A stretch of DNA of 64,000 bases from Ecdyonurus torrentis (GCA_949318235.1 OX439133.1:4036490-4100489); one strand, 5' to 3'. Counted from the stretch's first letter, positions 14,182-25,669 are shown. A program made the numbers and translations. The notes: generated by a model not told the origin, from the sequence alone.

Positions 14182-14368
14182 TAGGGTGTTTGCATTCATA
14201 TAAGACTGGACGCCATGTTTATCACTAAATAACATGGGCCGGTATGGGTAAATAGCTTATTTTGTCACTTTTTAAAAATACTTGGAACTAGTTTTTGAGA
14301 ACATTGATATACTGTTAAAAGGATTAATTATAGGTTAACTAAACTGTGCAAGAAAATTAATAAGAACA

Positions 14369-14399
<31 letters not shown>

Positions 14400-14515
14400 G
14401 ATATTCTTATAGAAATAGCCAACATCTACGTTTGTCCTATGCTGAGCAATGTTATTAATTGCTTCAGTATGGCGTCGAAGCGCAATCAGTATGATATCAT
14501 GCGGATAAACCCTAT
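14182..14515 (+). mobile_element. F-family MITE, copy F3
   Basis: Starts 'TAGGGTGTTTGCATTCAT' and ends 'GCGGATAAACCCTAT'. Body words are 'gacgccatgtt', 'aacatgggccggtatggg' and 'cctatgctgagcaatgtta'. A 29-nt poly-A (14368-14396) lies in the middle, where other copies have a short 'aataacaaaaaatt'. The preceding 'aaataaaaattata' is shared with F4 and F5, so these are copies of one insertion carried along by H-unit duplication. Confidence 0.85.
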
Positions 14516-15112
14516 AATATATAATACATACTTTTATTTTATTTATTTTAATATTATTATTTTTGGTATTATTATTATTATTATTTTTATTATTATTATT
14601 ATTTTTTTTTTTTTTTGCTATTCTTACTTTACATTATAAGGGCATTCTCAGTGAACAAGACGCTATATTTTCAAAAACAAAATGCAAGTTATGTTGGCAA
14701 TGTTGCTGTTAATAAAAATATTGAAACGCATAGAGGCAAAATATGAAACATTTTAATTTATATTTTTTTATAAAATTTTACATGTCAAATGATTATTCAG
14801 CTCTACCGAACATGTTAATAAGAACAATAAAAAATAAAAAAAATCCGATGTTCAATCAATTGTTTTGAGCACTTTAAGAAAATTGAGAGTAAGTTGACAA
14901 TAAAAAAGAACTTGATATAATGCGATAGTAAAGTTGTGATGTTGAAGAAATAGCGTCAGGAATGATAAATATAATTTAGGTGCAAATTTTATTACATTTT
15001 CAAAACATCGTCCTTAATCGATAGATACAAATCTCCCAAAACTACTTCGAGCGGATGCAGTGTAATTAAATAGGTGCGACGTCAACTGTGATTGGCTACA
15101 GTTGGTTTATAA

Positions 15113-16037
15113 CCCTGCCGAAAATTTCCTTAAAAATTTTCCATAAAAAAAAAATCCGGGGAAATTTGGCATATGGAACTTTTGAGATTTCTAGGGAAAA
15201 ATAATTCTCTATGGAAAAAATAAATGAGCTTGTTCGCGTCCTACAGAAAATTTTCCATACATGGCAAAGCAAAGTTCCTTAGAGATACAAATCTAGAAGC
15301 TTCTTTCCTTAGAGACTGAACGGACTAATTAATATTATATAACACAATACAATATAATATACAATATTATTTTAAATATTTTTAAACCATGCATGCATAT
15401 ATATATACCGCACACAATGTTTACGTTACCAAAATCTCACTGCGGGCACCTTACCCTGGCTTTGCTGGGAAATTTGAACGGCATGGCAAGCAAAGTGTCG
15501 GATGCGGCAAGCTGCAAGGGAGATGTAAACATCTCCCATCGTTATATGGAACAAATAATGCTCTTCGTTAACAACTTAATATCAAATAATATTGTGGAAT
15601 ATATACAGAATGTATTTACCTATAATAATCTTGAAGATCACTTGTTTTTAAGTAACAATTTCAAAGAAATAGGGAGCACTCACGGAGCACACAACACACA
15701 TGGCGAGCCGGAAACGGAAACTACGTGCGCCATGTTGGCCCCATAATGCAACGCACGCTCTAGGGATTTTTTTCCTATGGACATTTTTCCTAAGGAACTA
15801 TTTTTTCTTCTAGGGAATCAAAGAATTTGTACAGAGCATGCTCTATAGAAGTGGCCGCAGTCACTTAGATCTCTAAAGAATTTTTTTACTCTATGGAAAA
15901 TATTCTTTATAAAAGTATCTTCTAGGGAGAAAATATAAATTTTCCTTACAAAAACACTATTTTCTAGGGATTTTGAATAAAATTCTAAAGAAATTCACTA
16001 GTTCCATACAAAATTTCTTAGGACATTTCCGGCAGGG
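15113..16037. mobile_element. Element N: 925-bp CCCTG...CAGGG element with subterminal repeats
   Basis: The left end 'CCCTGCCGAAAATTTCC' and the right end (reverse-complemented) 'CCCTGCCGGAAATGTCC' are inverted repeats, with AA on both sides as a likely 2-bp target duplication. Within ~250 bp of each end, variants of 'ctagggattt', 'tctatggaaaa' and 'ttccttagaga' recur many times in both orientations. The middle (15390-15760) is clearly richer in G+C than its surroundings and contains a possible minus-strand exon (15455-15511). Subterminal repeat arrays and a 2-bp duplication are compatible with the EnSpm/CACTA group, but no transposase is present to prove it. J and O share the end type. Confidence 0.7.
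15455..15511 (-). CDS. Possible internal exon inside element N (unrecognised)
   Basis: On the minus strand a pyrimidine-rich 'catctcccttgcag' acceptor-like site is followed by 57 nt and then 'AGG|GTAAGG', a good donor. The 57 nt are open in frame 1 (L-A-A-S-D-T-L-L-A-M-P-F-K-F-P-S-K-A-R). The segment sits in the G+C-richer core of element N, so it could be captured host sequence, a transposon gene remnant, or chance. I do not recognise the peptide. The plus-strand frame at 15393-15746 overlaps it and is less convincing because it has no splice or start context. Confidence 0.2.
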
Positions 16038-17464
16038 AACACTCTCTCTTATTGGTTTAGCACCACGGATGTAGCTTTTGGCAGGAAAAAAAGACAGCGT
16101 TTGACATAATATATTATGTATATGAAAATTTCTAAATTTTAGTTAATTTTTAACTGATTTAAATTTTTGCCTTAATTTGATCGCAATAAAATCTTTTAAC
16201 TTTTTTTAAAAAAATGTACATTTTGATTTTCGGTTTTATAGGAAATGATGTCTAAAATATTTTTTTTCCTGGAAATAACTGACAAATCTAGAAAAAGATT
16301 TCTAATTGCGATATCTGTTATTTGTTGCATTTAGAAAAGATTCAGAATAAAAGGATATTATTTTGATGGTTGAACTTGTTTACCACCTAACGGCTTACAG
16401 GACATTATACGGTTTCATGTTTAACATTATTTGTTCTTAAATTAAAACACATTAATCTATCAACCTTGAAACTGGTGAAAAGTAGATAATTTTATATAAT
16501 AAATTATTTAAAATATTCTGTGCTAAATTATTATTTTTTTATTTGTTATTTTACAAAATATTAGTAAAAAAACAAGTAATATAATATACATATGTTTTAA
16601 ATTAAAATTATTATATAATTCTATCTCATACCGACAGTATGAAACATCAACATGAATCAATGAAATATTTATTATTATATATAGATATTTTTTTTTTGTA
16701 GCAATTGTTTGAAGAAACTACTGCACCGATTCCAATAAAATTTTACTGTAAAATATTTTACTTTTGTGTCTATTAGTTGCAAATTTTTATTTGAAATTTT
16801 TTTTCCTTTGGTATGCACTGATCTATATGGTAAAGTAAGGATTGCTGATAACATAATATATTATAACTTTTTTATTGTGACTATTTATTTTGATATTATG
16901 CTGTTTTAAATTTAAATTTCAATTGATTGCAAAAATAGCTCTAATTTGCTGTAGATATACCTTTTTAAATCAATTTTATGTATCAGTTTTGTTGAAAACA
17001 ATGCTACAATTAGAGAAAATTAAACCTTGCATGCATGTGGCAAATTTTTGCATTTTTTTTTTTTTTTTTTTTTTTAATTGAAAGTATAGTTTTAATATTA
17101 CCAATGAGCTATAGCAATGTACTACTTAAGGCGGTGGGGGACCGACTTGGACCGGAAATCGCTAAAAGAACAACTATATTTTCCCAATAATTTTTTGTAC
17201 ATGATTTAGTTCCAATAAAACAAACACTATAATTTTCAAATAAAACAAAGTAAATTTAAAATATATTTTTTTATACCAAAAAAAATTTTTAATTATATTT
17301 TTAATTGTAAAAAAGTTTTTAATTTGACTAAAATTTCCCGCTCAAATTTGAATTTCCACATTTACATGTTATCTTTAAAGTGTAATAACTTAAATATTTG
17401 ATCGTGTTTTCACATGTTTGACATAACTAAATTTTTAAGTAACATTTCTTCTTTACTTTGTGTT

Positions 17465-19414
17465 CCCTAGTAAAAATCTAAGATGTTCCTAACCTTTTCC
17501 TAACATTTTAATTCTAAGCATTAACTTTGCCTTTCTGTAAGCGTTAAAGTACCTTTTTTTGCGACACAAAAAAAGGTACTTTAACTGTTAGAAAAGGCAA
17601 GATAAAAGCTACAGCGGATAATTAAAAAGACATAAATCATCTGCAGCTGCATTTTGCAACCTTTATCCAACCCATATCTAAGCTGTTCCGTAAGCTGTAA
17701 CCATGCCGTAGCGTAGCTGTATCTAACATTTAGCTGCGCTCTGTGAGCCTTAACTTTGCTATTGCTAACCTTTTTCTAGGCTGTTTTAAATAATTAGTAG
17801 CCTTTATTCTTGCTTTATCTAAGCTTTTCAATAATTATGTAACCCTTAATATTGCTATACGCACCCTGTTGCTAAGCTGTAAAGTACTCTTTGCTTGCAT
17901 TTTTGTAGCATTATACTTGTGTGTTATTTAATATATCCTAACCGTTTTCTAAGATGTATTTATCTATTCTTCAGCTATATGTTAAGATAGCAATTTCCCG
18001 CGCTTATACCTAAATAATTTATAAGTCCTGGAAGAGAGGCTAAATTCTAACTATATATTAGGAACATAAAATAGCAATATATTCACAGCAATTTAAATAT
18101 GCTTTTTAGTGAAATCAAATTAATAATTATTTATATCAAACCTGCTTTTACAATTATATTATTTTCTATCATTAAAACGGCACTATAATATTCCAGTAAG
18201 CTATATACAAACATCCAACTATATATATTCATACTGTGCAAGATATTTTAAATTGTTTAATATTAATTAAAAAATAGATAAAGTAGGGCATTTTTAAGGG
18301 CAAAACTTTTTTTAATTTTTTTTATTTGAGCATTGCATTTTAGGTTTGGTGTATAGAGGTAAATTAATAATAACTATAAAAGGCGGGCTTGATTATATAC
18401 AGTAGTGAAGTAAAAATTCAAATATAAAGTTATATTTCACTTCTCAACACATATTTCGTAAGATAATTTGTATTATGTTTTATACAGCACTTCACTATAA
18501 AACAGTCATGTTTTTTTGTATTATTATGTAACTTCGCCAAATAATATTAGGAAAAACGAAACTTCAAAACTAAAAACACTGAATAACGTACAAACATACA
18601 TCTGCAGTCTTCAAAGTTCAAGAGACAACTAAAATGACGCTCTAAGATTTTACCAACGGTTTTCTGTCACTTCCTGTACGCAAAATAATTTTTACGTAAA
18701 GCTATTTTAATTGTTAGTAAAAGCTTAAATTTGTTTTTAACTGAAACGCTTTAGTAAAAGCTTGCAAAAAGGCTAGAAATAAATTAAGAATGTGTTGCAA
18801 AAAGTATAAAAACAGGCCAGGAACAGCTTCTTTTCATATGGCTACGATAAAGCATAAGTAAAGGTTGGAAATCGGCGCGAAAACTTCCTAGGAAAAGCTA
18901 AATTACAGGCTAGAAAGAAGTTAGCGTACGCAAGCGTACGTAAAAGCGTAGAAACAGCTTACGAAAAGGTGCAAAAAATTCTTAGCAAATGCAACTTTAA
19001 TGGTTAGAAAAGGGCTAGCTGTTACACTGTTAATAAAAAGCTTAGAAATAGGTTAGGAATGGGTTATAAGCAAAAAGGTTAATTCTTAGCTATATGTATT
19101 CTAAGTGTTAGGAACAGGTTAGATTGCTAACAGCGTAGAAAAGGCTTAGGAATATGTTACAAATGAAGAGCACTTTATTTTTAAAATGCTTACAAACGTA
19201 ATAAGTAAGTGTTAGAAACAGGTTGCTTAAACCAAAAGGTTAGAAAAAGCGCAAATATAGGTACGGAACAGTGTCTAACCATTCCATAAAAGCAATTTTA
19301 TTTGAGAAAAAGGTTGCTAAGGGTGTTTTAAGTGTTAGAAACAGTTTGGAGACTGATTTAACGCACGTTTAAAGGTACTTTAATGTTTACAGAAAGCTTA
19401 GAATTTTACTAGGG
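17465..19414. mobile_element. Element O: 1.95-kb CCCTAG...CTAGGG element with degenerate subrepeats
   Basis: The ends are 'CCCTAGTAAAAATCTAAG' and (reverse-complemented) 'CCCTAGTAAAATTCTAAG', flanked by TT on both sides, inside the B1 element. B2 supplies the empty site 'tgtgttatttatt' (as its reverse complement). The left third is filled with variants of 'ctaagctgttcctaacc' and 'tttttctaagc'; the right half carries the same words reversed, such as 'gcttagaaataggttagga'. A 19-bp perfect hairpin lies at 17543-17585. The middle (18000-18600) is plain A+T-rich DNA with no coding region that I can see. It is either a foldback element or a non-autonomous EnSpm/CACTA-like element. Confidence 0.75.
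17543..17585. repeat. 19-bp perfect hairpin inside element O
   Basis: 'gttaaagtaccttttttt g' and its exact reverse complement are separated by 5 nt (cgaca). The stem word 'aaaggtactttaa' recurs once near the right end of O (~19372), so it belongs to the subterminal repeat set. Confidence 0.85.
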
Positions 19415-19594
19415 TTATTTATTATTATTCGCAACCGTCCTAGTTTGCGAGATAACAGTCGGTCACCTACCCCCTTAATAAGAAATTGCAGTGAAAATGA
19501 CATAAATAATTTTATAATTGTAATTCAGAATTTGTCTGATGCCTCATGTGGATAGTTAGAACTTAGCAGTCATTGAATGTTGTTATAATGTATT

Positions 19595-19708
19595 AATGGA
19601 CTACTTGTCATAAACGTAAACGCAATTTTTAACACATTTCTTCTTAAAAAATCGTTTTCACACACAAGTTGCAACAATTAAAAAGCATTTCATTGCTAGT
19701 GGTTCTTT
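19595..19708. mobile_element. L-family MITE, degraded copy L2
   Basis: Starts 'aatggactacttgtcat' and ends 'cattgctagtggttctt', with the body words 'gttgcaacaattaaaaagca'. A P element (19710-19873) begins immediately after it, at a TA. The homologous L4 site (21434 onward) lacks P, which gives the empty site. Confidence 0.65.
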
Positions 19709-19709
19709 A

Positions 19710-19873
19710 TTGACTGATAAAGGAACAACAGTTTTGAGGCCGACTATAAGCAATTTCGGTCACATCCGCTTTCTTTTCTCCTTACTTCGCATGCGCAGTA
19801 AGTCGAGACGGAAGCGGATGTGAGTGAAATCGCTTATAGTCGGCCTCAAAACAGTTGTTCCTTTATTAGTCAA
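19710..19873. mobile_element. P-family palindromic MITE, copy P1 (164 bp)
   Basis: A near-complete palindrome beginning 'TTGACTGATAAAGGAACAAC' and ending with its complement, flanked by TA on both sides (19708-19709 and 19874-19875). The centre reads 'cttcgcatgcgcagtaag', close to an NRF-1-type palindrome. The empty-site sequence 'ataccgacaca' is found after L4. TA duplication plus long inverted ends suggests a Tc1/mariner-superfamily MITE. Confidence 0.88.
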
Positions 19874-19938
19874 TACCGACACATTTAATGTTTAAAATCT
19901 AATAATTATCTTAAGGTGAGCTTCAAATAAAAATTATA

Positions 19939-20254
19939 CAGCTTGTTTGCGCATTCATATAAGAGTCGACGCCATGTTGGATCACCAATTAACATAAGCC
20001 TGAATGGAAAAATGACATATTTTGAAAGTTTAAAAATAATTACAATTATTTTTTTATTATTTACAGTGATTCTGTTACTAGATTGAAATTTACGATTAAG
20101 AGTGCGAGAAAAATAATGATAATAATAACAGTAATAAAAAAAAATGATATTTCAATAAAAATAGCGAAAATCTACGTTTATCCTATACTGAGCAATTCAT
20201 TGCTTCATTATGGAATCGAAGCGCATTCAGTATGACGTCATGCGGAATACCCTA
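19939..20254 (+). mobile_element. F-family MITE, copy F4
   Basis: Starts 'cagcttgtttgcgcattcat' and ends 'catgcggaataccctat'. It contains TGACGTCA near the right end. It has the same flank ('aaataaaaattata') as F3 and F5. Confidence 0.82.
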
Positions 20255-20731
20255 TTTTTTTCTATTCTAACTTCACAAAGACTTTTTCGGTGAACTAAAC
20301 GCTAATTTTTCAATAACAAAAAAATGCCAGTTATGCTTGAAATGTTGCTGTTAATACATATATTCAAACGCATAGACGTAAAAAAACGAAACATTTTCAC
20401 GTTTTCGGTTTATAAAATTTTACATTCCAAATGATGATTCAGTTAAATATATTTAAATTTATATATACCTTTTTTTTTTCTTCAAGATTATACAATAACA
20501 TATTTTAGATATTTGTAGTCTGCAAATTTAAATATTCTTGCATTGCAAAAATATGTACTGGAAATATAAAATAATAATATAATAATTAATCTTGCAATAT
20601 TTCATACCACAGTGGTATGAAACATCAACATCAATCAACAAATCAGTTTTGTTCTTTTTTTTTTTTTTTTTTTTTTTTCTCAGCAGTCGTTTAAAAAAAC
20701 TACTGCACCGATTCCGATATTAAAATATTTT

Positions 20732-20859
20732 AATGGACCACTTGCAATGAACGATCTTTTTAAAATAATTTGATATATTCTTAATGCATTTCTTATAGAA
20801 AAATCGCTTTCACTTACTTGTTGCAACAATTAAAAACATTTTATTGCAAGTGGTCCATT
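20732..20859. mobile_element. L-family palindromic MITE, copy L3
   Basis: The best preserved L copy: 'AATGGACCACTTGCAATGAA' at the left and 'TTATTGCAAGTGGTCCATT' at the right. It interrupts the H-unit landmark 'gatattaaaatatttt...aacgttttttaagtg'. Confidence 0.88.
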
Positions 20860-21112
20860 GAACGTTTTTTAAGTGTCGTTTTTTGTTTTATTTTTTTCTT
20901 TCATTGGTATGGTAACAGGATAGCTGATAACATAACCTTTTTTATTGTGACGCTTTATTTTAATATTATGCTTTGTTTTAATTCATAATTAAAATTGTTA
21001 GTTATAATAATTGTAATTTGCTGTGGATATATATTTTTCAAGACAATTTTATCTATCAGTTTTGTTGAAAATAATACTAAAATTGGAGACCATGTAACCT
21101 GCAAAAATCTAA

Positions 21113-21136
21113 AAAAAAAAAAAAAAAAAAAAAAAA
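21113..21136. repeat. poly-A tract
   Basis: 24 A in an H unit. The homologous positions of other units (~17056 and ~13931) carry T runs instead, in a similar low-complexity context. Confidence 0.9.
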
Positions 21137-21296
21137 TCGAAAGTAGTTTAAAAATTACCAATGAAGCAAAATACTACTTTAATAAGAAAGTGCCGTGAAA
21201 AAACTTAAATATTTTTATAATAAAACTGATACTGGCTTTGTCTTCATACGGATAGTTAGCACTTAGCAGTCATTGAATACAGTTATAGTATTTAAT

Positions 21297-21434
21297 AATG
21301 GACCACTTGCAATGAATAAAAAACTTTTAAAAAAATTTTAAATATATATTCCTAGTGCATTTCTTTAAATGGAAAAATCATTTTCAATTACATGTTGCAA
21401 CAATTAAAAACATTTCATTAGCAAGTGGTACATT
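21297..21434. mobile_element. L-family palindromic MITE, copy L4
   Basis: 'aatggaccacttgcaatgaa' at the left and 'attagcaagtggtacatt' at the right, 138 bp. The following 'ataccgacacatgtaattt' is the uninterrupted version of the site that P1 occupies at 19710. Confidence 0.8.
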
Positions 21435-21501
21435 ATACCGACACATGTAATTTTTGAAACAAAAAAAATAAGCTTAAAGTGAGTTGCAAATAAAAATTAT
21501 A

Positions 21502-21808
21502 CAGGGTGATTGCATTTATATAAGAGTTGACGCCATACTGGATCACTAAAATACATAGGCCGGAATGAAAAAAATGACACATTTTGAAAGTTTAAGAGTG
21601 TTTGGAATTTTTTGTTGTTGTTGAGAAACTTGATGCTGTTAAAAGGTTGAATTATATGTTTCAGTGTGAGATAAATGATAATAATAACTGATATATATGC
21701 CAAAAAATATAGCCGAAATCTACGTTTGTCCTATGCTGAGCAATAATATTCTTTATGCTTCATTATGGAATCAAAGCGTATTCAGTATGACTTCATAAGG
21801 ATAAGCCT
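21502..21808 (+). mobile_element. F-family MITE, copy F5
   Basis: Starts 'CAGGGTGATTGCATTTAT' and ends 'ataaggataagcct', so the right end is diverged. Internal words are 'gttgacgccatactggatca' and 'tatgctgagcaataa'. Confidence 0.8.
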
Positions 21809-22299
21809 TTTTTATTTTTTTTATTTAAATTTTTTTTTATGCTATTCTTATTTTTCAAAGGTTTTTTCAGTGTACAAGACGTTAAATTTTTGAAAACAAA
21901 ATGCCAGTTATGTTGAAAATGTTGCTGTTACTAAGAAGATTCAAACATTTGGAGGAAAAATATGAAACATTTAAACTTGTTTTGTGTATAAAATTTTACA
22001 TTTCAAATGATGAGTCAGCTTTACTTATTAATAAGAGCAATAAAAACATATTTGATGTTGAATCAATATTTGTTTACTTCATGACCTAACTTGTTCTTTT
22101 AGCACTTCATGAATATTGAGAGTAAGTTTATAATATATTAGAACTTGATAATGCGATAGTAAAAAAGTTGTGACTGAAGAAATAGCTTCAGGAATGAGAA
22201 ATGAGGAAAACATTTAAGTTCATTCTATACACACAACTCTTGAGCCAGCTTAGAATTTGTTAAAAACATCTGATCATGACGTCATCACCTGTTTACTAC

Positions 22300-22552
22300 G
22301 TTTATATGTATGGCTGATCATTGCTATTTCATGCGATTTATGCAACCAAAACACCATTCCCCCCCCCCCTAATTTTTGCATGTTACTGACGTCAGAAACA
22401 TAAATATTCAATTAAATTGCATACTTTACAGTATTTTCACGCTTTCTCGTGGGGCTACATTAACATTCTGGTAAAAATTGTCAACAGTTTTGAAGATCCC
22501 ATTTTGTGTTTATTCATTAAAAAGCACATGTTTAAGTGGTCTATGGCCTTAA
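22300..22552 (-). mobile_element. A-family TTAA MITE, truncated copy A3
   Basis: The TTAA end is at 22549-22552 with 'gtggtctatggcc' next to it. The body words 'ctcgtggggctacattaac' and 'tttttgcatgttactgacg' match A1 in reverse. The distal end beyond ~22300 does not match. A 12-nt C run lies at ~22358-22369. Confidence 0.65.
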
Positions 22553-22916
22553 ATACCCTGATAAAGTTTGATTAAAAATTAATACTTTTTATGTTATTTA
22601 TTATGTTTTATGATTTTAGAGCAATACTAATCGCATTCAGTATGGCGTTAAGCAGATACAGCCTATACCAAAATTAATTTCTTTTTTTTTTATATACTTT
22701 TGTTATTTTACAAGTATTTTTTTCCCCCACAGAATACGGCTTAAATTTTTAATAAGAAAGTGTCGGTTATGTTGTCAATGATGATGTTAATAAAAAAATC
22801 TAAACAAATAAAGGCTAAATATAAAACATTTCAACTTATCTGTTTATAGAATTTTACATTTCAAATGATGATTCAGCTTTACCGAACATATTAACGAGAA
22901 TAATAACAAATTTACT

Positions 22917-22972
22917 CAATATTTAATCAATATTTAATCAATATTTAATCAATATTTAATCAATATTTCACT
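22917..22972. repeat. 11-bp minisatellite (caatatttaat)n
   Basis: About five tandem copies of an 11-bp A+T-rich unit inside an H unit. Other H units have the sequence once, in 'gatattgaatcaatatt'-like form, so this is a local expansion. Confidence 0.92.
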
Positions 22973-23069
22973 TATTCGCAGCACAGAGTTCATGAATATT
23001 GAGAGCAAGTCTAGAATATAATAGAACTTGATAACATGATAGTAAAGTTCTTGTCACGTTGAAGAAATG

Positions 23070-24200
23070 ATTTAACATTGCATTCAACATAATTATATTT
23101 TCATATCTTTGCAAATCATCAATTTGACAAGATGTCTGTTAATCAAGTGATATGGAGATAAATACCACGTGACCTTATGACTCTAGGATGACCTCAGGAT
23201 GACTTTGTCAGCAGCTAACTTGAGTAGGCACCTCTGAAAACCCCCAGGGACCCCGAAGAACAGAATGCTGACGTCACGGTAGAGTACAGTTTTATTTTCC
23301 CTGAAATTTGTTGTGTATGCAGCCCGCACTGCATATATGATTAACAATAAGCCTACCTATCAGGGGCTTCGTAATATTTACATAATGGTTTAATACTTGA
23401 TGGATGAATTTGAACAATTAAAACCTTTTGAAATTGAATATTGAATATATCCGACTTTTACCAACTTGAGGAAATGTACATTATTTTATTCCATTTAAAT
23501 CAATAATGCTCATGGATACGTTGTCCATCCTAACCCTAAAAAAAAGCACAATAAAATACAAACACGGTTGAAGGTGAAAATTAATATGTAATTTTATACA
23601 TTAAAATAATAAAATTTATACTTTATTCTTAATATTGTTATTATTATTATAACCTTTTAATTTTTAAAATGCAAAAGAAAAAAAGGTACATCTTTAAAGA
23701 TAGTTAAAATTTACTTGATTTAAATTTGATTTCTTAATTTCTCCGTAGTAAAATCTCATACTTATTATATTATTTAAAAAAAATTACGAATTCAAAATTA
23801 AAATTCAATTTACGGTTTTGTTAGAAATGATGATTGGTATCTTCATTTGATGTGAAATTAAGAACACAGTTAAAAGTTGTTTTGTAACGGCATTAATTTG
23901 TGTTTGTTACTTTTAGAAATTTGAATAGATTCAGATAAAAAATTACTTCATTTTTTGATTGAGTCCCATACTAATTACTAATACAAAAATCGTTTAATTT
24001 AAGTAGTCCTTCAATGCTTCTTACCAGTGGTGACGTAGCACCAATTAAAGGTGCACTAGAAAATGGCACAGGACCCCTAATGTAACATATTACGTATATG
24101 GGTAGAAACGCAATTATTTTTTTTTTATAATTTTTTGTGAAGTTTAAAAATCTAGCTGTATGCAATATTTTGTGGAGCATTATTGCTGTTTCATTAGTAT
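23070..24200. other. Mostly unassigned interval with a G+C-richer island
   Basis: 23150-23390 is markedly less A+T-rich than its surroundings and includes 'gctgacgtcacggtagag', 'acccccagggaccccgaag' and 'gcagcccgcactgcat'. All frames contain stops within short distance, and I find no family match elsewhere in the window. 23700-24060 again shows diverged H-unit landmarks ('ttaatttctccgtagtaaaa', 'gtgacgtagcaccaattaaaggtgc'). No gene can be supported. Confidence 0.5.
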
Positions 24201-24201
24201 C

Positions 24202-24511
24202 TAAAAGGAATATACCAGAGAAAAACATAAGCATTTACATCACAAAACACTTGATGGGACTTACATAAATAGCATTAGTTTGTCTCAAAACCCAACAGTA
24301 GCCCCGTAGCAGTGATCAGAAAATTCGATTAATGCAACCCGCACAACATTTCATACTAATTTTTGCATGTTTCTGACGCCATAAACATGAAATTTCACGC
24401 AAATTGCATACTTTACATACAGTTTTTTTACGCTCTCTCGTATGGCTACATTTCCATACTGGTAAATTGTCATCAGTTTTGAAGACCACATGTTGTTTTT
24501 AGTGGCTTTAA
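24202..24511 (-). mobile_element. A-family TTAA MITE, copy A4
   Basis: TTAA is intact at 24508-24511; the other border is mutated to 'ctaa'. The ends are 'TAAAAGGAATATACC' and 'GTGGCTTTAA'. The body words 'cttgatgggacttacataaa' and 'gcaacccgcacaacattt' match A1, A2 and A5 in reverse. Confidence 0.75.
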
Positions 24512-24966
24512 GTAAAAAATAAATAACAACAAATAAATGTAACCAAAAATTTAATGATTCCCCCTCCCCCAAAAAAAAACAATTATACTAGCACATTTTT
24601 TCTCTCCTGTTTAGAAGACTCCATTTTAATTATCTAAATATCAGTTATGTTGGCAATGCTGTATAAAAGAAAGTGAATAACTAGAAACAAAATATAAAAT
24701 GTAACAAAATAATTTATTTTGATTATATTATAATAAAAAATAATAATAATAATAACAAATAAAAATATATATTTTTTAAAATTTTAATAAAATAAATTGT
24801 ATAATTTTTAAGATTTTAATATACATTGAAGTTTGCGTATACAGCACATTCTAAAAGAGTAATATAAATGGTACAAAATGTTCAATCAATATTTCATTAG
24901 CTATTTTGAGTCTTGAGAGTATATAAAATTTAAACTTTGTCACCTGATTTGGTAAAAATGAGACGT

Positions 24967-25282
24967 TTAAAAGAGCAGGTGACCGACTGGTTTCTCGCAA
25001 ACTAGACGGTCGCGAATTATAATATAAACGCAAAGTAAAGAAGAAAGGGTACTTAAAAGTTTAGCTACGTCAAACATCATATGAAAACATGATCAAATAT
25101 TAAAGTTATTCCAGTTTAAAGATGAAATGTAAATGTGAAAATTTAAATTTGTCAAATTTGAAACGTTTTTAAAACTAAAAATATTATTCACACTTTTTTC
25201 GGAACAAAAAATTATATTTTCAATTTACTCGATTTTATTTGAAAATTATAGCGTTTGTTTTGTTGGAAATAAATAATGTATA

Positions 25283-25316
<34 letters not shown>

Positions 25317-25372
25317 TAAAAATATAGTTATTTTAACGATTTACGGTTCAAGTTTGCCATTTTCTACGTAGA
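24967..25372 (+). mobile_element. B-family TTAA MITE, diverged copy B3
   Basis: Left border 'tTTAAAAGAGCAGGTGACCGAC'-like at 24967, then 'tctcgcaaactagacgg' and 'gcaaagtaaagaagaaaggg' as in B2. A ~30-nt poly-T has grown near 25286-25315, and the right terminus is degraded. It lacks the O insertion and so is another empty site for it. Confidence 0.7.
25286..25315. repeat. poly-T tract (30 nt)
   Basis: Homopolymer inside the B3 element; absent from B1 and B2. Confidence 0.96.
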
Positions 25373-25669
25373 ATAACTTCACAAATTAAGATGGGGATCA
25401 TATTGGAACCGACAAAATCTCCGAATGCAATGAAACTTGCTGACGATTTAGTGCTCATATAAGCCATCACTTTTACAGTTACAATAATAATAATAATAAT
25501 AAAAAAAAATCCAAAATGTCCTTAAAGGAACGCTAAATTATTAGAATGTAAGCATTATGTTAAAATCGACGTCATGTTGAACCACTGAATAATGCATTTG
25601 CCATGTATGAAAATGAGTCGTCATTTTGCCAGTAAGCAATATTTTGAGAGCATATATTGATGTTGCTAA

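Larger units (their letters stand above)
17126..19478 (-). mobile_element. B-family TTAA MITE, copy B1, split by element O
   Basis: TTAA at 17126-17129 and 19475-19478. The ends are 'TTAAGGCGGTGGGGGACCG' and, reverse-complemented, 'TTAAGGGGGTAGGTGACCG'. Removing the nested element O (17465-19414) and one copy of its TT duplication leaves 401 bp, against 400 bp for the uninterrupted copy B2 at 62629-63028, and the two bodies match closely. The element is non-coding. Confidence 0.85.

Noticed and set aside
15393..15746. 117-residue plus-strand frame in element N
   Set aside because: It has no splice or Kozak support and overlaps a better minus-strand exon signal. Residues show no known domain.
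19710..19873. Palindromic P elements as transcription terminators or tRNA-like structures
   Set aside because: Multi-copy, TA-flanked and interrupting other elements at empty sites, so they are transposons; no tRNA-type internal boxes or acceptor stem could be found.
23971..24234. 87-residue minus-strand frame ending near 'caccaattaaaggtgc'
   Set aside because: The G+C-richer part recurs as a non-coding H-unit landmark at ~8935 and ~13510 ('gacgt..aacaccaatcaaagga'), where it is not open.
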